Assembly (NCBI RefSeq): GCF_000203795.2
Contig: NW_006281099.1
Coordinates: 174,690 to 238,689 of the forward strand
DNA: 64,000 nucleotides
Source of the DNA: Batrachochytrium dendrobatidis JAM81
Lineage: Eukaryota > Chytridiomycota > Chytridiomycetes > Rhizophydiales
Direction of reading: 5' to 3'
A program made the position numbers and the translations under genes. The notes under the pieces were generated by a model, which ran no database searches, was not told the DNA's origin, and saw only the letters and a list, made by a program, of their open reading frames with translations. Of the stretch, positions 36,779 to 47,731 are shown piece after piece; positions within the stretch are counted from its first letter, which is position 1; each line of letters opens with the position of its first letter.

Positions 36779-36851
36779 TGCCTTCACCGCGGATTGAACG
36801 CGGGACATTTAGATCTTCAGTCTAACGCTCTCCCAGCTGAGCTATAAAGGC
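36779..36851 (-). tRNA. tRNA-Phe (anticodon GAA)
   Basis: A 73-nt cloverleaf on the minus strand. It has a 7-bp acceptor stem (GCCTTTA with TGAAGGC), a D-arm with AGCTGGGA, anticodon stem TTAGA/TCTAA around CTGAAGA, variable ATGTC, and T-arm CCGCG/CGCGG around TTCAATC. No intron is present in the anticodon loop. The A-box TAGCTCAGCTGG and B-box GTTCAATCC are intact, so it is probably functional. Confidence 0.96.
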
Positions 36852-36859
36852 ATGATTTT

Positions 36860-37611
36860 GTCAAGATCACACCCGGATAGCACCTAACGACATCTCTTTT
36901 ATACCTCCCAGTTTACAATCCCACAATTGATAACAGATAACTATGTCCCTGAATTGCCGCGACCCAGAAAGTTCTATAAAAGGAGCCCCTTTTACCTCAT
37001 TTATTCGATATCGTGTTAATAACGTTTAACCCAAATAAATCGTTTAGCACATCAATCTTGACTTTTACATAGAACTCCTGAACCCCTGTCGGCCTCGCAA
37101 CACTTAACACAATCCCGAACCGAACTCTTGAACCGACACAATCCCGAACTGAATCTGAAACGAGCCCATCTCGAAAACCGAAAATTACGAACCAAAATGA
37201 ATCCCGAGGATGCAGAGATAGCTTTAGTGCCTCGTTCTCGATTCTGAGGTCCTCGAACCCTTTCAATAGGAAGTTAATCTTTTCTGCATCCTCGGGATTC
37301 ATTTTAGTTCGTAATTTTCGGTTTTCGAGATGGATTCGTTTCAGATTCAGTTCGGGATCGTGTTAAGTGTTGCGAGGCCGACGGGGATTCAGGAGTTCTA
37401 TGTAAAAGTCAAGATTGATGTGCTAAACGATTTATTTGGGTTAAACGTTATTAACACGATATCGAATAAATGAGGTAAAAGGGGCTCCTTTTATAGGAGT
37501 TTCTGGGTCGCGGCAATTCAGGGACATAGTTATCCGTTATCAGTTGTGGGATTGTAATTTGGGAGGTATATAAGAGATGTCGTTAGGTGCTATCCGGGTG
37601 TGATCTTGACA
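36860..37611. repeat. Long fold-back (inverted repeat) element beside tRNA-Phe
   Basis: Left arm 36860-37216 and right arm 37283-37610 are inverted copies (about 330 bp each, few mismatches), separated by a 66-bp loop. The left arm has about 28 extra bases near 37110-37140 that look like a local duplication of an AATCCCGAAC motif. The ends are GTCAAGATCACACCCGG and its complement, with ATTTT on both sides (36855-36859, 37612-37616) as a possible target duplication. The element starts 9 bp from the 5' end of the tRNA. Each arm carries, reading outward, the same small frame ending VINTISNK. Confidence 0.85.
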
Positions 37612-37847
37612 ATTTTCAAAAGCTTCAATTATTACAGATTCCTATTATCATATTTATACATAATAAACAACCGATACTACGAAATAACTAGTGTCGGTTT
37701 ACTGGACAACATTTTGGGCAAGTATCAATGAGATCGATAAAGGTTTTAGTAGGGGCGTAATGGAATGGCTCGAGTTAATCTGATGAGTGATGTTTAAATT
37801 GAGATTTTATTGGCAGAAATCAAACAGTTTAATAAATACATGAACAC

Positions 37848-39086
37848 TCAAGGTTGGAAACAGTAGCAAGGGACTACTCCTTCAAGACCATCCGTGTTGC
37901 ATACAAGTGACCATCCATCACTATATAGTTCTTGAACTAGTAGCCGATCACCAGGCATAATATTTAATTCATCCGGTTCTCTAGGAATATGTGGATGCAG
38001 TACCAAATGGACACTATTCGGCATTGGAGGTATACCAACGACAGGATGATCAAAGTCACCATAAGAAGGCAAAGTTGTTTCTTTGGGCGACTCAGTGGCG
38101 ACTGGATCTTGATTTACAACATTTTCCGAAGCAGCCAGCACAACCGATAAAAATGATGTTGATGATAGTGACGTGTCGGGTATAATTCCACTAATGCGAT
38201 ATTGGCCAGGTACTATACTGGATCGACTAGGGCGTCGATTGGTCATACCATGCATTTCAGAATGGTGCTCGCCAGTCAGTGGTGCATGTACTGCCAGGGA
38301 CGATGTTCTCTGTGACTTTTTGGATTGAAATGCCATAAAGGGCATCAAGGTTTGAAACATGGCTGGAGATTGTTTGGATCCGTCAAAGGGTTTTCCAGAC
38401 GCATCGTCTTGTGCTGGTTTCCATCTGCCTCGCATGTAGAGGATGATGCCCAATGCAATCATAACAGCTATGGCTACAAGCGAAGCTACCAATGCAATCA
38501 TTTCACCCGATCGATCATGCGTAGATGCAGAACCAAACGATGCAACAGATGGACTTGTAGATGCAGTGGGTGACGGATCCTTTTGCTTGACTAAAGTATG
38601 ACTAGGAGAAATTACAGATGAAAAGGAACGGGTAGCTACAGTACCGGTTTCAGGAATATTTGAAACAGTTTTGGTAATGTTCCAGCTTAAATCTGTTTCC
38701 TGTTTAACATTAAATACCGAAGCAATATTTCCAAGATTGTCATCATTGGTGCTTGTCCGAGCTATCCAAACATGATTCAGAAATGACTGCTGCGAGGATA
38801 TACCATTCGCATCGATAACCTGGTATGCAATCTCGTAACAACTAAAGTTGACCCATGAAACGAGAATGGGGATATCAAGTAGATTCGTGATGGTGAGTTG
38901 AACTACTTTTGTAAAGGCAGGGATACTGCAACCAAACTGAGGTGTTTGGATTTGAATAGCAAGTTGCTGAGGAGTTGGTAGATGCGCTGACCAAGTCGAA
39001 AGTGAAGATAATTGAGGTGACGTATTTAGTGACTGTGTATACGCAACGCATGCAAATAGCACTGTAATTAGGAAAAAAGGAACCAT
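37848..39086 (-). CDS. Single-pass membrane protein with beta-rich ectodomain and SH3 domain (paralog of 1363-2739)
   Basis: 412 residues from ATG 39086 (the longer frame to 39257 opens with GTG and has no signal-like N terminus). Signal peptide MVPFFLITVLFACVAYTQS. The ectodomain has VVQLTITN and FLNHVWIARTS, aligning with VDITITN and FVNKDWLVRN in the paralog, plus a conserved Cys-x-Glu. The membrane span at about 194-217 (MIALVASLVAIAVMIALGIIL) is followed by RGRWKP. A Ser-rich tail leads into a C-terminal SH3-like domain (DELNIMPGDRLLV, SDGWSLV, GVVPCYCF). The function is unknown; the shared plan suggests a small family of surface receptors or sensors. TIR element G lies 157 bp upstream of the start. 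Confidence 0.8.
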   Translation of the reverse strand: MVPFFLITVLFACVAYTQSLNTSPQLSSLSTWSAHLPTPQQLAIQIQTPQFGCSIPAFTKVVQLTITNLLDIPILVSWVNFSCYEIAYQVIDANGISSQQSFLNHVWIARTSTNDDNLGNIASVFNVKQETDLSWNITKTVSNIPETGTVATRSFSSVISPSHTLVKQKDPSPTASTSPSVASFGSASTHDRSGEMIALVASLVAIAVMIALGIILYMRGRWKPAQDDASGKPFDGSKQSPAMFQTLMPFMAFQSKKSQRTSSLAVHAPLTGEHHSEMHGMTNRRPSRSSIVPGQYRISGIIPDTSLSSTSFLSVVLAASENVVNQDPVATESPKETTLPSYGDFDHPVVGIPPMPNSVHLVLHPHIPREPDELNIMPGDRLLVQELYSDGWSLVCNTDGLEGVVPCYCFQP

Positions 39087-39242
39087 AGTTGTTGATAGTC
39101 GAATAGGACGTGTGGTGAGTATATAGCGATAGCAGACAATTAGTTGATAATGAAGGCGTTGAGTTGATGGATACAAATGATAGGGGTTTAATCTGCAAGA
39201 TCTAGTGGCTATATATGCCACTACTGCATTGTCGGAGTTTAT

Positions 39243-39612
39243 CACCGCCGTATTCACATAAATGAAACACTAGGAATGCCAAAGTATAGTAAACATTGAA
39301 TTCCATCAAGTGACTGATTTCAGTTTACTAAACACTATTGTTTTCTGGACTCTTTAGTTTACTGGTCTTCTCCGTACGATAGTTTAGAATATAATAAAGA
39401 TGGTGTTGTATAGTTTGATTGGCAACAAAACAGCCGATTCAAACTTGCTGATCGTATAGCGTATGGTTATGTCAAAAGGTGGGTTCAGTTCAAAATTAAA
39501 CTGGTTTTAAACTTTTCAAGTCAATGTCTAATAGAAAAGTGCAACGAATATTCCATTTCTATTCCAGGGCAAAATAGACTGCATGAGTGTTCCATTTATG
39601 TGAATCTGGCTC
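39243..39612. mobile_element. TIR element copy G
   Basis: Left end ACCGCCGTATTCACATAAATG, right end TTCCATTTATGTGAATCTGGC, about 370 bp. It contains the family blocks GTATGGTTATGTCAAA and TTCCATTTCTATTCCAG-like sequence. It sits between the divergent upstream region of the SH3 membrane gene and the 3' end of the monooxygenase gene. Confidence 0.75.
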
Positions 39613-39781
39613 CGACTGCAAATTTAGCAAGTAATCGAGTATTATCAGAACTTAAAGTATGGTGTAGATTCAATCCACCAATAAAAGCGACAGTTTAAGA
39701 ATGGTTTCAAGAGTTTATTGAAATTTACATTCCCTTTATAAAAATAAAACGTATACGGTTGCATCATGTATCGCAGGTTTC

Positions 39782-41638
39782 TTACACGTTTTTTATTGAC
39801 TCGTTTTCCACACCATTCCATTCAGACGTGTCTGTCGGCTTATTAGCATCCAATATAGCTTGCTTTGCTCCAGTCCATGCGCCAGGTCCACTTAGTCGAT
39901 ACTGATGAGCATTCCAGCACCCAAACACAATTTTCCACCAAAAGAAAATATCGGAAAAAAATAGCAACCATAGATTAGGCGCCGCTCCAAACTGGCCAGC
40001 GATTTCGTCAAAATAGGTGCCAGCATCCACTTGAATTGTGTGTCTGGGTGATGTAACATATCTCTGACGAACCTGAGCGCGTTTTTTGTAAATATCCTCA
40101 AGTCGGATGTTGGCATTCGGAAGGTTTGAACACTGACCAGACCATGTACGAGCAATCCATCGTGACTGGAGTTCAGATCCAGGCATAATTGCACCTAATG
40201 GTTGAAAGAGACCCACAAACGCAATGCTGTCATAGTGCACAGGCCATACCAGCTTGTATAGATCCACTACATTTGAACCTGGATTATTCAAGCCAACAAT
40301 TTTTTCCGCATCTAGAAAGGGATACCCAATCTCATATCCGGTACAAAATATGACCGTATCAACGGGGACAGACGATTTATCCTCAAATTCGACCATCTGT
40401 CTATCTGCCAGTCTGTAAAATCTTTTAACGTTGGGCTTCATTACTATGGTTCCAGTACTAATGCGACCAGGAAGCTCACTGCTAATGGTTGGATGGGCAG
40501 AAAACGGCTCGTGTTTTGGAAAAAGTCCAAACTGGGCAATATCCCCAAGCTGTACCCAAGTGGTAAACCTAACCAATATGTTACGAATAAAAATGGGTAG
40601 CATGGTATAGAATCTGCTTACGGTCTGATCCAAAGGACGTCCGTTGAGAGAAAATCTGGACATGAGCCATGCACTGCGCCTGGAAGAAACATACGCCTGC
40701 TTTGCATGATAGCTTAGCTCAACAGCAACATCAACAGCACTGTTACCGAGTCCAACTACCAAACATTGGCGATCTTTAAATGGGTTTGCTCTGAATATAT
40801 TTTTGTGAGCTTGATTAGCTTAACCGATTGACATTCAACACATTTGAAAAGTTGATACAAAAGTAAACTTACTCTCTGTAGTAGTGCGAATGCATCATTT
40901 CCCCTTTAAACTCGTTCATGCCAGGAAACTCGGGCATTTTTGGTTTCCAGTGGTGTCCAGATGCAATAATCACCTTGTCGAATACGGCAGTAAGTTGATT
41001 CCCATCTTGCATATACTCCACTCGCCATTGCCCATTGTATGGTTTAGAAGCTTGCAGATCGTTGGTTGTAGACTTGAGTGGATCAATGGCTGTTACTTGG
41101 GTATTGAACTCGATGTGGTTGATCAAATCAAATTTTTCAGCATACATATGGTAGTACTTGACGACGGATTTGTTGTGTAGATAAATTGGCCAATGATGGG
41201 GGATAGGAAAGTCGCTAAATGCCATCTGCAAACATACATCACTATTTTTAGATTCGTTCAAATGTTCCATTTACAACCGTATTCATGTAAAATGAAGTAC
41301 TAGACAAGGGTGTCTACATAATAAACACCCAGTTTCATAAAACGATTGGTTCCATCAAAGGCAGTCATTGCAAAATGAAGTTACATAAATACGGCTTTAA
41401 AACAAATACAAGTTACCATTTGCTTGCTAGTATCAATCACAGTATTTTTGTATACAGACGAATGCACTTTTTGGTTGGGTTGAACGGGCTCATATTGCCA
41501 TAATCCACCCAAATTGGCAAGTGCTTCATAGCAGACGACGTTGGAGAAACCTTCAGCCAAACACTCTTTAAGAGCAACCAGACCAGAGGATCCAGCACCA
41601 ATAACCAACACTCTCTGATCAAGCAGTGACTGTGTCAT
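39782..41638 (-). CDS. Flavin-containing monooxygenase (FMO family)
   Basis: FAD/NADPH enzyme that oxygenates N, S or related soft nucleophiles. Three exons: 41417-41638, 40873-41225 and 39782-40790, total 527 residues, in frame. Seen: FAD-binding VLVIGAGSSGLVALK at the N terminus, TSKQMMAFSDFPIP (created by splice 1, matching the FMO TSKEMMCFPDFP region), the FMO fingerprint FKGEMMHSHYYRE, the NADPH-binding VVGLGNSAVDVA and CTGYEIGYPFLD. No C-terminal membrane anchor is clear, although the end is hydrophobic (LWLLFFSDIFFWW). The first intron contains a 124-bp TIR element (copy H). Confidence 0.93.
41274..41397. mobile_element. Short TIR element copy H in FMO intron 1
   Basis: A 124-bp internally deleted copy: CAACCGTATTCATGTAAAATG at the left, TTACATAAATACGGCTT at the right, flanked by TA. 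It retains only the terminal ~60 bp of each side, including the AAACACCCAGTTTCAT block shared with copies J and K. Confidence 0.85.
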
Positions 41639-41783
41639 GTATGGATCTGTATGATATGATGAGTAAACCCTGATATCAAAATCAAGTTTTGATTAGCGTA
41701 TTAAGGGTGACTAAAATCCAGAGTTTAGCATAATTCTATATAATCGCATTCAATCCAGAGCAGTTTCTAATAAAAGTGATATA

Positions 41784-42139
41784 CAGCCATATTCACGCAA
41801 CATGAAATTTCGATTTATTTTGCAGTCACTGCCTTGCAAGATCAATGCAGTCGTTAAATGTTCGCTGGTTTTCTACTAGATTGACTTTCAATAGATATTT
41901 GAATCTTTTTTGAACCCAGATATTGGACTCGACTATTTTCAATACAACTCTATTTTAAAACTCATACGTTTGAAATCTAGTCCAACAGAGCAAGACTGCA
42001 CGTCTTTGGAATACAACTATACATGCCAATCACACAATATTTTAATGTTCATTTTGAAGAGTTGATTAAAACAAGCGAGATTTACTGCAGCTGCGAATAT
42101 TCGCTTAGTTCTTGGTTGTATTTTACGCGAATACGACTG
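41784..42139 (+). mobile_element. TIR element copy I upstream of bestrophin 1
   Basis: A 356-bp copy with CAGCCATATTCACGCAACATG at the left and TTTTACGCGAATACGACTG at the right, both flanked by TA. The right end is 84 bp upstream of the bestrophin ATG. Confidence 0.88.
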
Positions 42140-42222
42140 TAACAATCCTATCCACTCCACTCCACCAACTGTATCTATCAGCACTCCAAACCCTGAACTC
42201 GAAAGTTTAGTATTGTATAATC

Positions 42223-43555
42223 ATGAACCTCTTTAAGCGAGCCCCATCAGCACAGCTGGGAGAAAATCTTCCTCATTTGGATGTTCATGCATCTCCTGCA
42301 AATAGCCCATTGTCCATGGAGCAACAGCCTTTACTCAATCCATCATTGCAACCTCATTCTCCACATAGTCCTGCTGCTGCTTCTATTATGCTGCAGACTG
42401 CTGAAAACATTCTCCCTCGACCGTCTGCATTCACTTTTCCTCATACCGAGGTTTTAAGTATGCGAGGGTCGGTGATCCCAAGTATTTCTCCCCTGTGTAT
42501 TGCTTTGACCTTGTGGGCAGCATTGTGTTCGTATGTGTATATTGTCATGGGTATCAGGGAGATTTCTATTCCAAACCAGTTGATTGGAATCTTATCGGTA
42601 ATTTTTCGTCATCATAATCTCCAGTAGCTTATTTTTGCCATACAGACTTAACTTGTTTTTACCATTGTAAATGCTAGGTTGTTATGGGTCTGCTTCTAGT
42701 GTTTCGTACCAACACTGCCTATGATAGGCAAGTTGATGGATTTAGTTTTAGCCTTGCTCAATGGTATCTAATTTCAGTGTTTGATGCAACGCTGTGATTA
42801 GGTTCTGGGAAGGTCGCAGGATGTGGGGCAATATGATCACTCATCTTCGTAATCTGAGTCGTCTTATTACAATTAGTGTGCACGGACCAGACACGCCATG
42901 TACACGGCTCAAGAAACATGCTGCTACAAATCTACTGTTGGCTTTTGCAGTGGCCACAAAGCATCATCTGCGGGATGAGCATGGAGTGTACTACGAAGAC
43001 CTGCATCATTTGCTTGTGCATATTCCAGAGTATGCTCCAGGTGCAGCACATCCAACTGTTGTTAATCTTCCATTGGAGATATCTCGTCAGATTTCATTGT
43101 TTGTGCAGTTTTCCAAAACATCCGATTGGACAGATGTGCCTACTGCGAATGCTATGCAAGCCGCCATAGCAGGTCTGCTGGATTGTTTAGGAAACTTGGA
43201 GCGTATTGGAAATTCTCCCATTCCTATGGCGTATCTGATTCATCTCAAGCAAACACTGTTTCTGTATCTTTTATCTTTACCATTTCAGCTTGTCAGCACA
43301 ATGGGATGGTCAACTGTGGTAGCAGTAGCGGCAGCGTCGTTTACTCTGTTGGGAATTGAAGCTATTGGTGGAGAAATTGAAAATCCATTTGGATATGACA
43401 ATAACGATCTCAAGCTTGACAAGTTTTGTGTGGAAATCAAGCGGGAGCTAAGAGAGATGATTATTCGTGCTCCAGCTGCCCACAATCAGGATATTCCGAA
43501 TTGGACACGACCAGTGGATCTCGAGGATAGGAGATCGTTTGTAGCTTCGGATTGA
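42223..43555 (+). CDS. Bestrophin/UPF0187-family anion channel, copy 1
   Basis: Membrane channel of the bestrophin-like (UPF0187, YneE) family, which conducts chloride or other ions. Exons 42223-42597, 42678-42727 and 42802-43555 give 392 residues. A disordered cytosolic N terminus (~75 aa) leads into a membrane span, NQLIGILSVVMGLLLVFRTNTAYDRFWEGRRMWG (family signature, joined across both introns), then HLRNLSRL, HHLRDEHG, HLKQTLFLYLLSLPFQLV and TLLGIEAIGGEIENPFGYD. The second intron starts GCAAGT (GC-AG); only that junction gives YDRFW. The tandem paralog follows on the same strand 410 bp downstream. Confidence 0.93.
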
Positions 43556-43585
43556 TACGGTTCAAGACTGATTAAACATGTTTTA

Positions 43586-43620
43586 CAGCCGTATTAGTGT
43601 AAAATGGAACTTATTTCATG
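43586..43620 (+). mobile_element. Degenerate TIR element end
   Basis: TA followed by CAGCCGTATTAGTGTAAAATGG, a close match to the family left end. I could not find a right end before the next gene, so this is a remnant between the two bestrophin genes. Confidence 0.5.
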
Positions 43621-43965
43621 TAGATATACAGTAAATGGGAGATTACTAATCAAGCCATTGTGATATTTATGAATTGAACGGATAGTCAGAATAGACAGTC
43701 AAAGAGTGTTTTTGTCAGAATTGATCGAACCCATATATAGAGCAATGGTACAAACCCAACATTCAGTCTTTGATATTAACGGGTTCAAGCTCATCGCCAC
43801 AAGTGAATTATGTTATTCAACCGAGGCGTTGCTGGATTTTCGGAGTTGAAAAAATGTTTCAAATAAATGTAGTAGCCACACATCCACACTAATCCTGACA
43901 AGTTAGGATTGATCTATAAGTAGGTTTTTGTATTCTACTGAGCTACCAACCCTGTATTCTAAACC

Positions 43966-45418
43966 ATGTCGGCGTCCACTGTCAAGTCGTCTGAAATTGT
44001 TCTTTTAGAGGTACCAAGCACAAGCACAACCACACTCCACCCTCGACAGTCTTCTATTAGCAAACACTATGGAGAATCCACTGTCAACCAAAAGGAACTT
44101 TCATCACCAAGAGCTTCCACTGATCTTGAACGAGGTGAAAGTGTTTTGCGAGAAACCAGCACGCACATCAGCAACACTCAGCAGTATGGCCACAAGGAAC
44201 TTTTTGCTATCAAGGCATCTGTTGTTCCTAAAATTCTTTTTCCTACATTGATTCTTGGTGCATGGGCTTCATGGTGGTCAGCAGCATATATGGTTCTTGG
44301 ATGGAAAAGTGTTGGTGTACAGAATCAACTAATTGGTATCATTTCAGTTGTAATGGGTCTGCTACTGGTCTTTAGGACCAACACCGCATACGACCGGTGA
44401 GTTGAGTTTCTAGTGTGAATAGTTTCCCAATCCAGATTCAACATGTCTTGTGTAGTTGTTTGAAATTGTCTTGGTGCATTCGATGTTTATGCAATTATGT
44501 AACCATCAATCAGCACTATTTTTTCTAATGGTTTGGTGGCTTATTGCTTAGATTCTGGGAAGCTCGTCGATTATGGGGCACTCTCTTTTCGCACACTCGT
44601 AATCTTACTCGTCTTATATGGGTGCACTGCGCTGCATCTGAAGAGAAGGATCTCATCAATAAGTTTAGTGTCACTAACCTGATCTTGGCCTTTGCAGTGG
44701 CTGTTAAGCATCATCTGCGTGAAGAAAGTGGCTACAAATACGACGATCTGCATAATCTGTTGATCCATTTACCCGATTACCGTCCTGGTGCTTTCCATCC
44801 TAAAGTGGCCAACTTACCATTGTTAATTACTCATCATATTGCGTCCTATACCACATTTGTTCGTAAAAATGGTATGTAACCCCGAGATCTTTTTAAAATC
44901 TACAATGCACTCTTGGAGTTTAATGTGTTGTTGAAACTCAATTTTTTACTGTGTTTATAGATAAGGTGGATATTCCATCCTTTGCGGCCATGGTTGCTTC
45001 TGTCTCAGGCATGGTTGATTGTCTTAGCAACTTTGAACGTATTCGAAACTGTCCTATTCCTCTAGCCTATTCGATCCATCTCAAACAAACACTTTTCGTG
45101 TATCTTCTTTCACTTCCCTTTCAGTTGGTGATCTCCATGGGATGGGCCACTATCCCCCTTGTATTCATTGCATCCTTTACTCTGCTGGGTATTGAGGCTA
45201 TTGGAGGTGAGATTGAGAATCCATTCGGATACGATCCCAACGATCTGCGTGTTGACGAGTTTTGCAATGAAATCCGTACGGAACTGGCACTATTCAAGGA
45301 CCATCCAATCGGTGTTAGTCCTACCCAGTGGGAAACACCGGTAGATATCACTGCTCCAGAGTATTCGACATTTATCAAGATTAATCAATTTCGTACTGGA
45401 TCTCGCAAGGCTGAATAA
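43966..45418 (+). CDS. Bestrophin/UPF0187-family anion channel, copy 2
   Basis: Tandem paralog of the gene at 42223. Exons 43966-44396, 44552-44871 and 44961-45418 give 402 residues. The same signatures appear: NQLIGIISVVMGLLLVFRTNTAYDRFWEARRLWG, HTRNLTRLIW, HHLREESGYKYDDLHNLLIHLPDY, HLKQTLFVYLLSLPFQLV and TLLGIEAIGGEIENPFGYD. Compared with copy 1 it lacks the intron before VVMGLL, shares the intron after the TAYDR codons (here with a normal GT start) and has an extra intron at RKNG/DKVD. The N-terminal ~75 residues are unrelated in sequence to copy 1 and Ser/Thr-rich. Confidence 0.93.
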
Positions 45419-45538
45419 ATCACATTTGTTGAAAGATACTTTTAGCCGTGAGTTGAATTTTATTGAGATTTTCCTGTGGGTATGCAGGGTCTTGTAGTAT
45501 TTTACTAGTGTTGAAAGTATATCTACACATATTGCTAC

Positions 45539-47731
45539 ATGAGCCAACGGTCATCGCCTAGACGACAGAGAAGAAATAAACCATCATATTCCAGCAGCAG
45601 TGCTTCAGGAACAGATATAAGAATACTCTCACCATTCAATGACTACTTGGAAACTCCAGCAGCAGGATCTAGTGCTGATCAATCCAGCAGCAGTAGTCCC
45701 AAGTTTGGTACTGGCAGGCCCGTAGTTACCAAAGACACATCCTCTTCAAATGGAAATGCTGGAAGAGAAGAATCTACAAAGTCTATTAATAATGCTAATG
45801 TAAATATCAGCAAAGATGCGATAGGAGATGAATGTAGCGAACGCCGTCAACCTGCTGCTGCTGGTAGAAAGTTATGGACGGACCCTTCTGCATTGTCATC
45901 TACCCCATATGGTAGTAATAGTCGCAAAATCAAAAGTAGACAACAGCGACGATTGGAGCAGCGGGCAAATCAGAGTCCGAGCAGTACTATTAGCAGAAAT
46001 TCAGACACTGAATCTAATGCTGGAAGAGCATTGGGTCACACAAATGCTCCTGGTTACAAGAGCATTCTTTTAGATAAACCAGTCATCTTGGGACGGAATA
46101 CTCCAGTTAATCAGCAGGACACATCTGGTTTTGCATCAGATACAGCTCATGGTAATCCACCTTCAGTCACCCATGTTCCAAGAATTATTGCTAGATCTAC
46201 CGAGCAACCCACTCCATCTTCACCCGCAATGCTGTCAAAAGATTCATCTCATCTTCAAGATGCAGCAGATACCAAAACTTCCACACACACTGACAATCTG
46301 TACATTAATCAGACCATTCCACCTGGCCAGGAACATTTGGCCAAACTTTTTCCAAGCTTGTTTCGTCACTCGACTCCCACTGCTGTGAAATTAATCAACA
46401 AAACCAAGATTCAACCCGAAGCGGCCTTCAAAATTTTATCCGACTATCCTGGCTGCTTTGTTATTGGTGTTTTGGGTCGAGCAGGTACTGGAAAATCAAC
46501 TGTTCTTTCAGGTCTGGCAGGATCGAATCCATTTCCAATTGGCAGCAATGCATCTGATGGTTTAGATCCGACATCTTTACACGATTCGGCTGGTCAAAAG
46601 CTTGGCATTGATTTGTTTGTTACTCCAGAACGGGTGATTTTATTAGATACCCAGGCAATCTTGCAGTCTTCTGCCTCGTCACAATACCCAAGTTCGCCCG
46701 ATATGGATATTGCCGATGATAATCAAAAACTTGATCCATCTACCCAAACCGAATCGTCAAAATTAGCTTTATTTCTCATGTCTGTTTGTCATGTTATACT
46801 CCTTGTGTCTGATATGGCCCCAGATGCAGAATTATGTAAATTAGTGCGCAACGCCGAGCTTGTGCGATCCAAACTCTACCATAGTCATAGATCTACTGCA
46901 CACGTGTCATCTACCCACTCTCGCAATTCAAGCCAAAGTTTTAATAGACATCGACAACCCACTCCATCAACTACATCATCAACGCCAAATTTACAATCCA
47001 CTCACTCGCTTGATGTCTTTCAGCCCTATATTGTATTTGTTTATAACAAGTGCAAGACGGACATGCTCATCCCACACGGCGTATCTGGTATTTGGAAATC
47101 ATTTCGAAAGCATTTTAGTGATACAGAATTGAATGCATACAATTTGTTTGCTCGCACCAAAGCTTCAAAAGCCGTTCATGATTATGAGCTACATATGCAA
47201 ATGCGAACGAGGAAACATACGAATGAGGATACACTACCTTTACAATCAAATCGACTTAGAAGTAAGACATTAGAGTTACTGTCTTTGAAATTACCCATCT
47301 GTAATATTGCTTGTCTTCCCTATCAAAGCGAGTTGTCACCAAAATGCGATTTTTCACTGTCTTTGGATGATTTGATGGCAATGTATGGTGGTATTAGAAC
47401 CCGATATGATGTTTTGATCAAGCAGTTGCGTGATGTATTGTTGGAAATTCCCAGATTTCCTGCTGCTTCGCTAGAATCAGGTAGTGGTGCCAGTCGTTCT
47501 GGATTTGTTAATCGGCAATACATGGTATCTGAGCGTGACTGGCTTCGTAATGCCGTTCGTACATGGGATAATATATTGAAACGGGATATACAAGCAGATA
47601 TTTCTAGCGTATCGAATTTATCTAGCAGCGCTACTGGCGGAGCCAGTGGTTCTACAGACTTTAAATCTTCTCGACTCCATGTCAAAAGCTCCAGATCTCG
47701 CACTTTTCAGCATGATGCTCGAAATGAATAA
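45539..47731 (+). CDS. SMG9: Nonsense-mediated decay factor SMG9
   Basis: SMG9 pairs with SMG8 and binds the UPF1 kinase SMG1 in nonsense-mediated mRNA decay. A 730-residue intronless gene. The first ~270 residues are disordered (Ser/Arg/Asn-rich). The G-like domain then shows CFVIGVLGRAGTGKSTVLSGL (P-loop GxxxxGKS at about 312-320), GIDLFVTPERVILLDTQAIL, and ALFLMSVCHVILLVSD, all in the SMG9 order. Insertions rich in Ser separate the later strands. Presence of an SMG1-complex factor is consistent with an early-diverging fungus, since many Dikarya yeasts lack SMG8/9; this last point is family knowledge. Confidence 0.88.
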   Translation: MSQRSSPRRQRRNKPSYSSSSASGTDIRILSPFNDYLETPAAGSSADQSSSSSPKFGTGRPVVTKDTSSSNGNAGREESTKSINNANVNISKDAIGDECSERRQPAAAGRKLWTDPSALSSTPYGSNSRKIKSRQQRRLEQRANQSPSSTISRNSDTESNAGRALGHTNAPGYKSILLDKPVILGRNTPVNQQDTSGFASDTAHGNPPSVTHVPRIIARSTEQPTPSSPAMLSKDSSHLQDAADTKTSTHTDNLYINQTIPPGQEHLAKLFPSLFRHSTPTAVKLINKTKIQPEAAFKILSDYPGCFVIGVLGRAGTGKSTVLSGLAGSNPFPIGSNASDGLDPTSLHDSAGQKLGIDLFVTPERVILLDTQAILQSSASSQYPSSPDMDIADDNQKLDPSTQTESSKLALFLMSVCHVILLVSDMAPDAELCKLVRNAELVRSKLYHSHRSTAHVSSTHSRNSSQSFNRHRQPTPSTTSSTPNLQSTHSLDVFQPYIVFVYNKCKTDMLIPHGVSGIWKSFRKHFSDTELNAYNLFARTKASKAVHDYELHMQMRTRKHTNEDTLPLQSNRLRSKTLELLSLKLPICNIACLPYQSELSPKCDFSLSLDDLMAMYGGIRTRYDVLIKQLRDVLLEIPRFPAASLESGSGASRSGFVNRQYMVSERDWLRNAVRTWDNILKRDIQADISSVSNLSSSATGGASGSTDFKSSRLHVKSSRSRTFQHDARNE

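Noticed and set aside
39087..39257. N-terminal extension of the 37848 gene
   Set aside because: Opens with GTG, not ATG, and would bury the clear signal peptide that starts at 39086.
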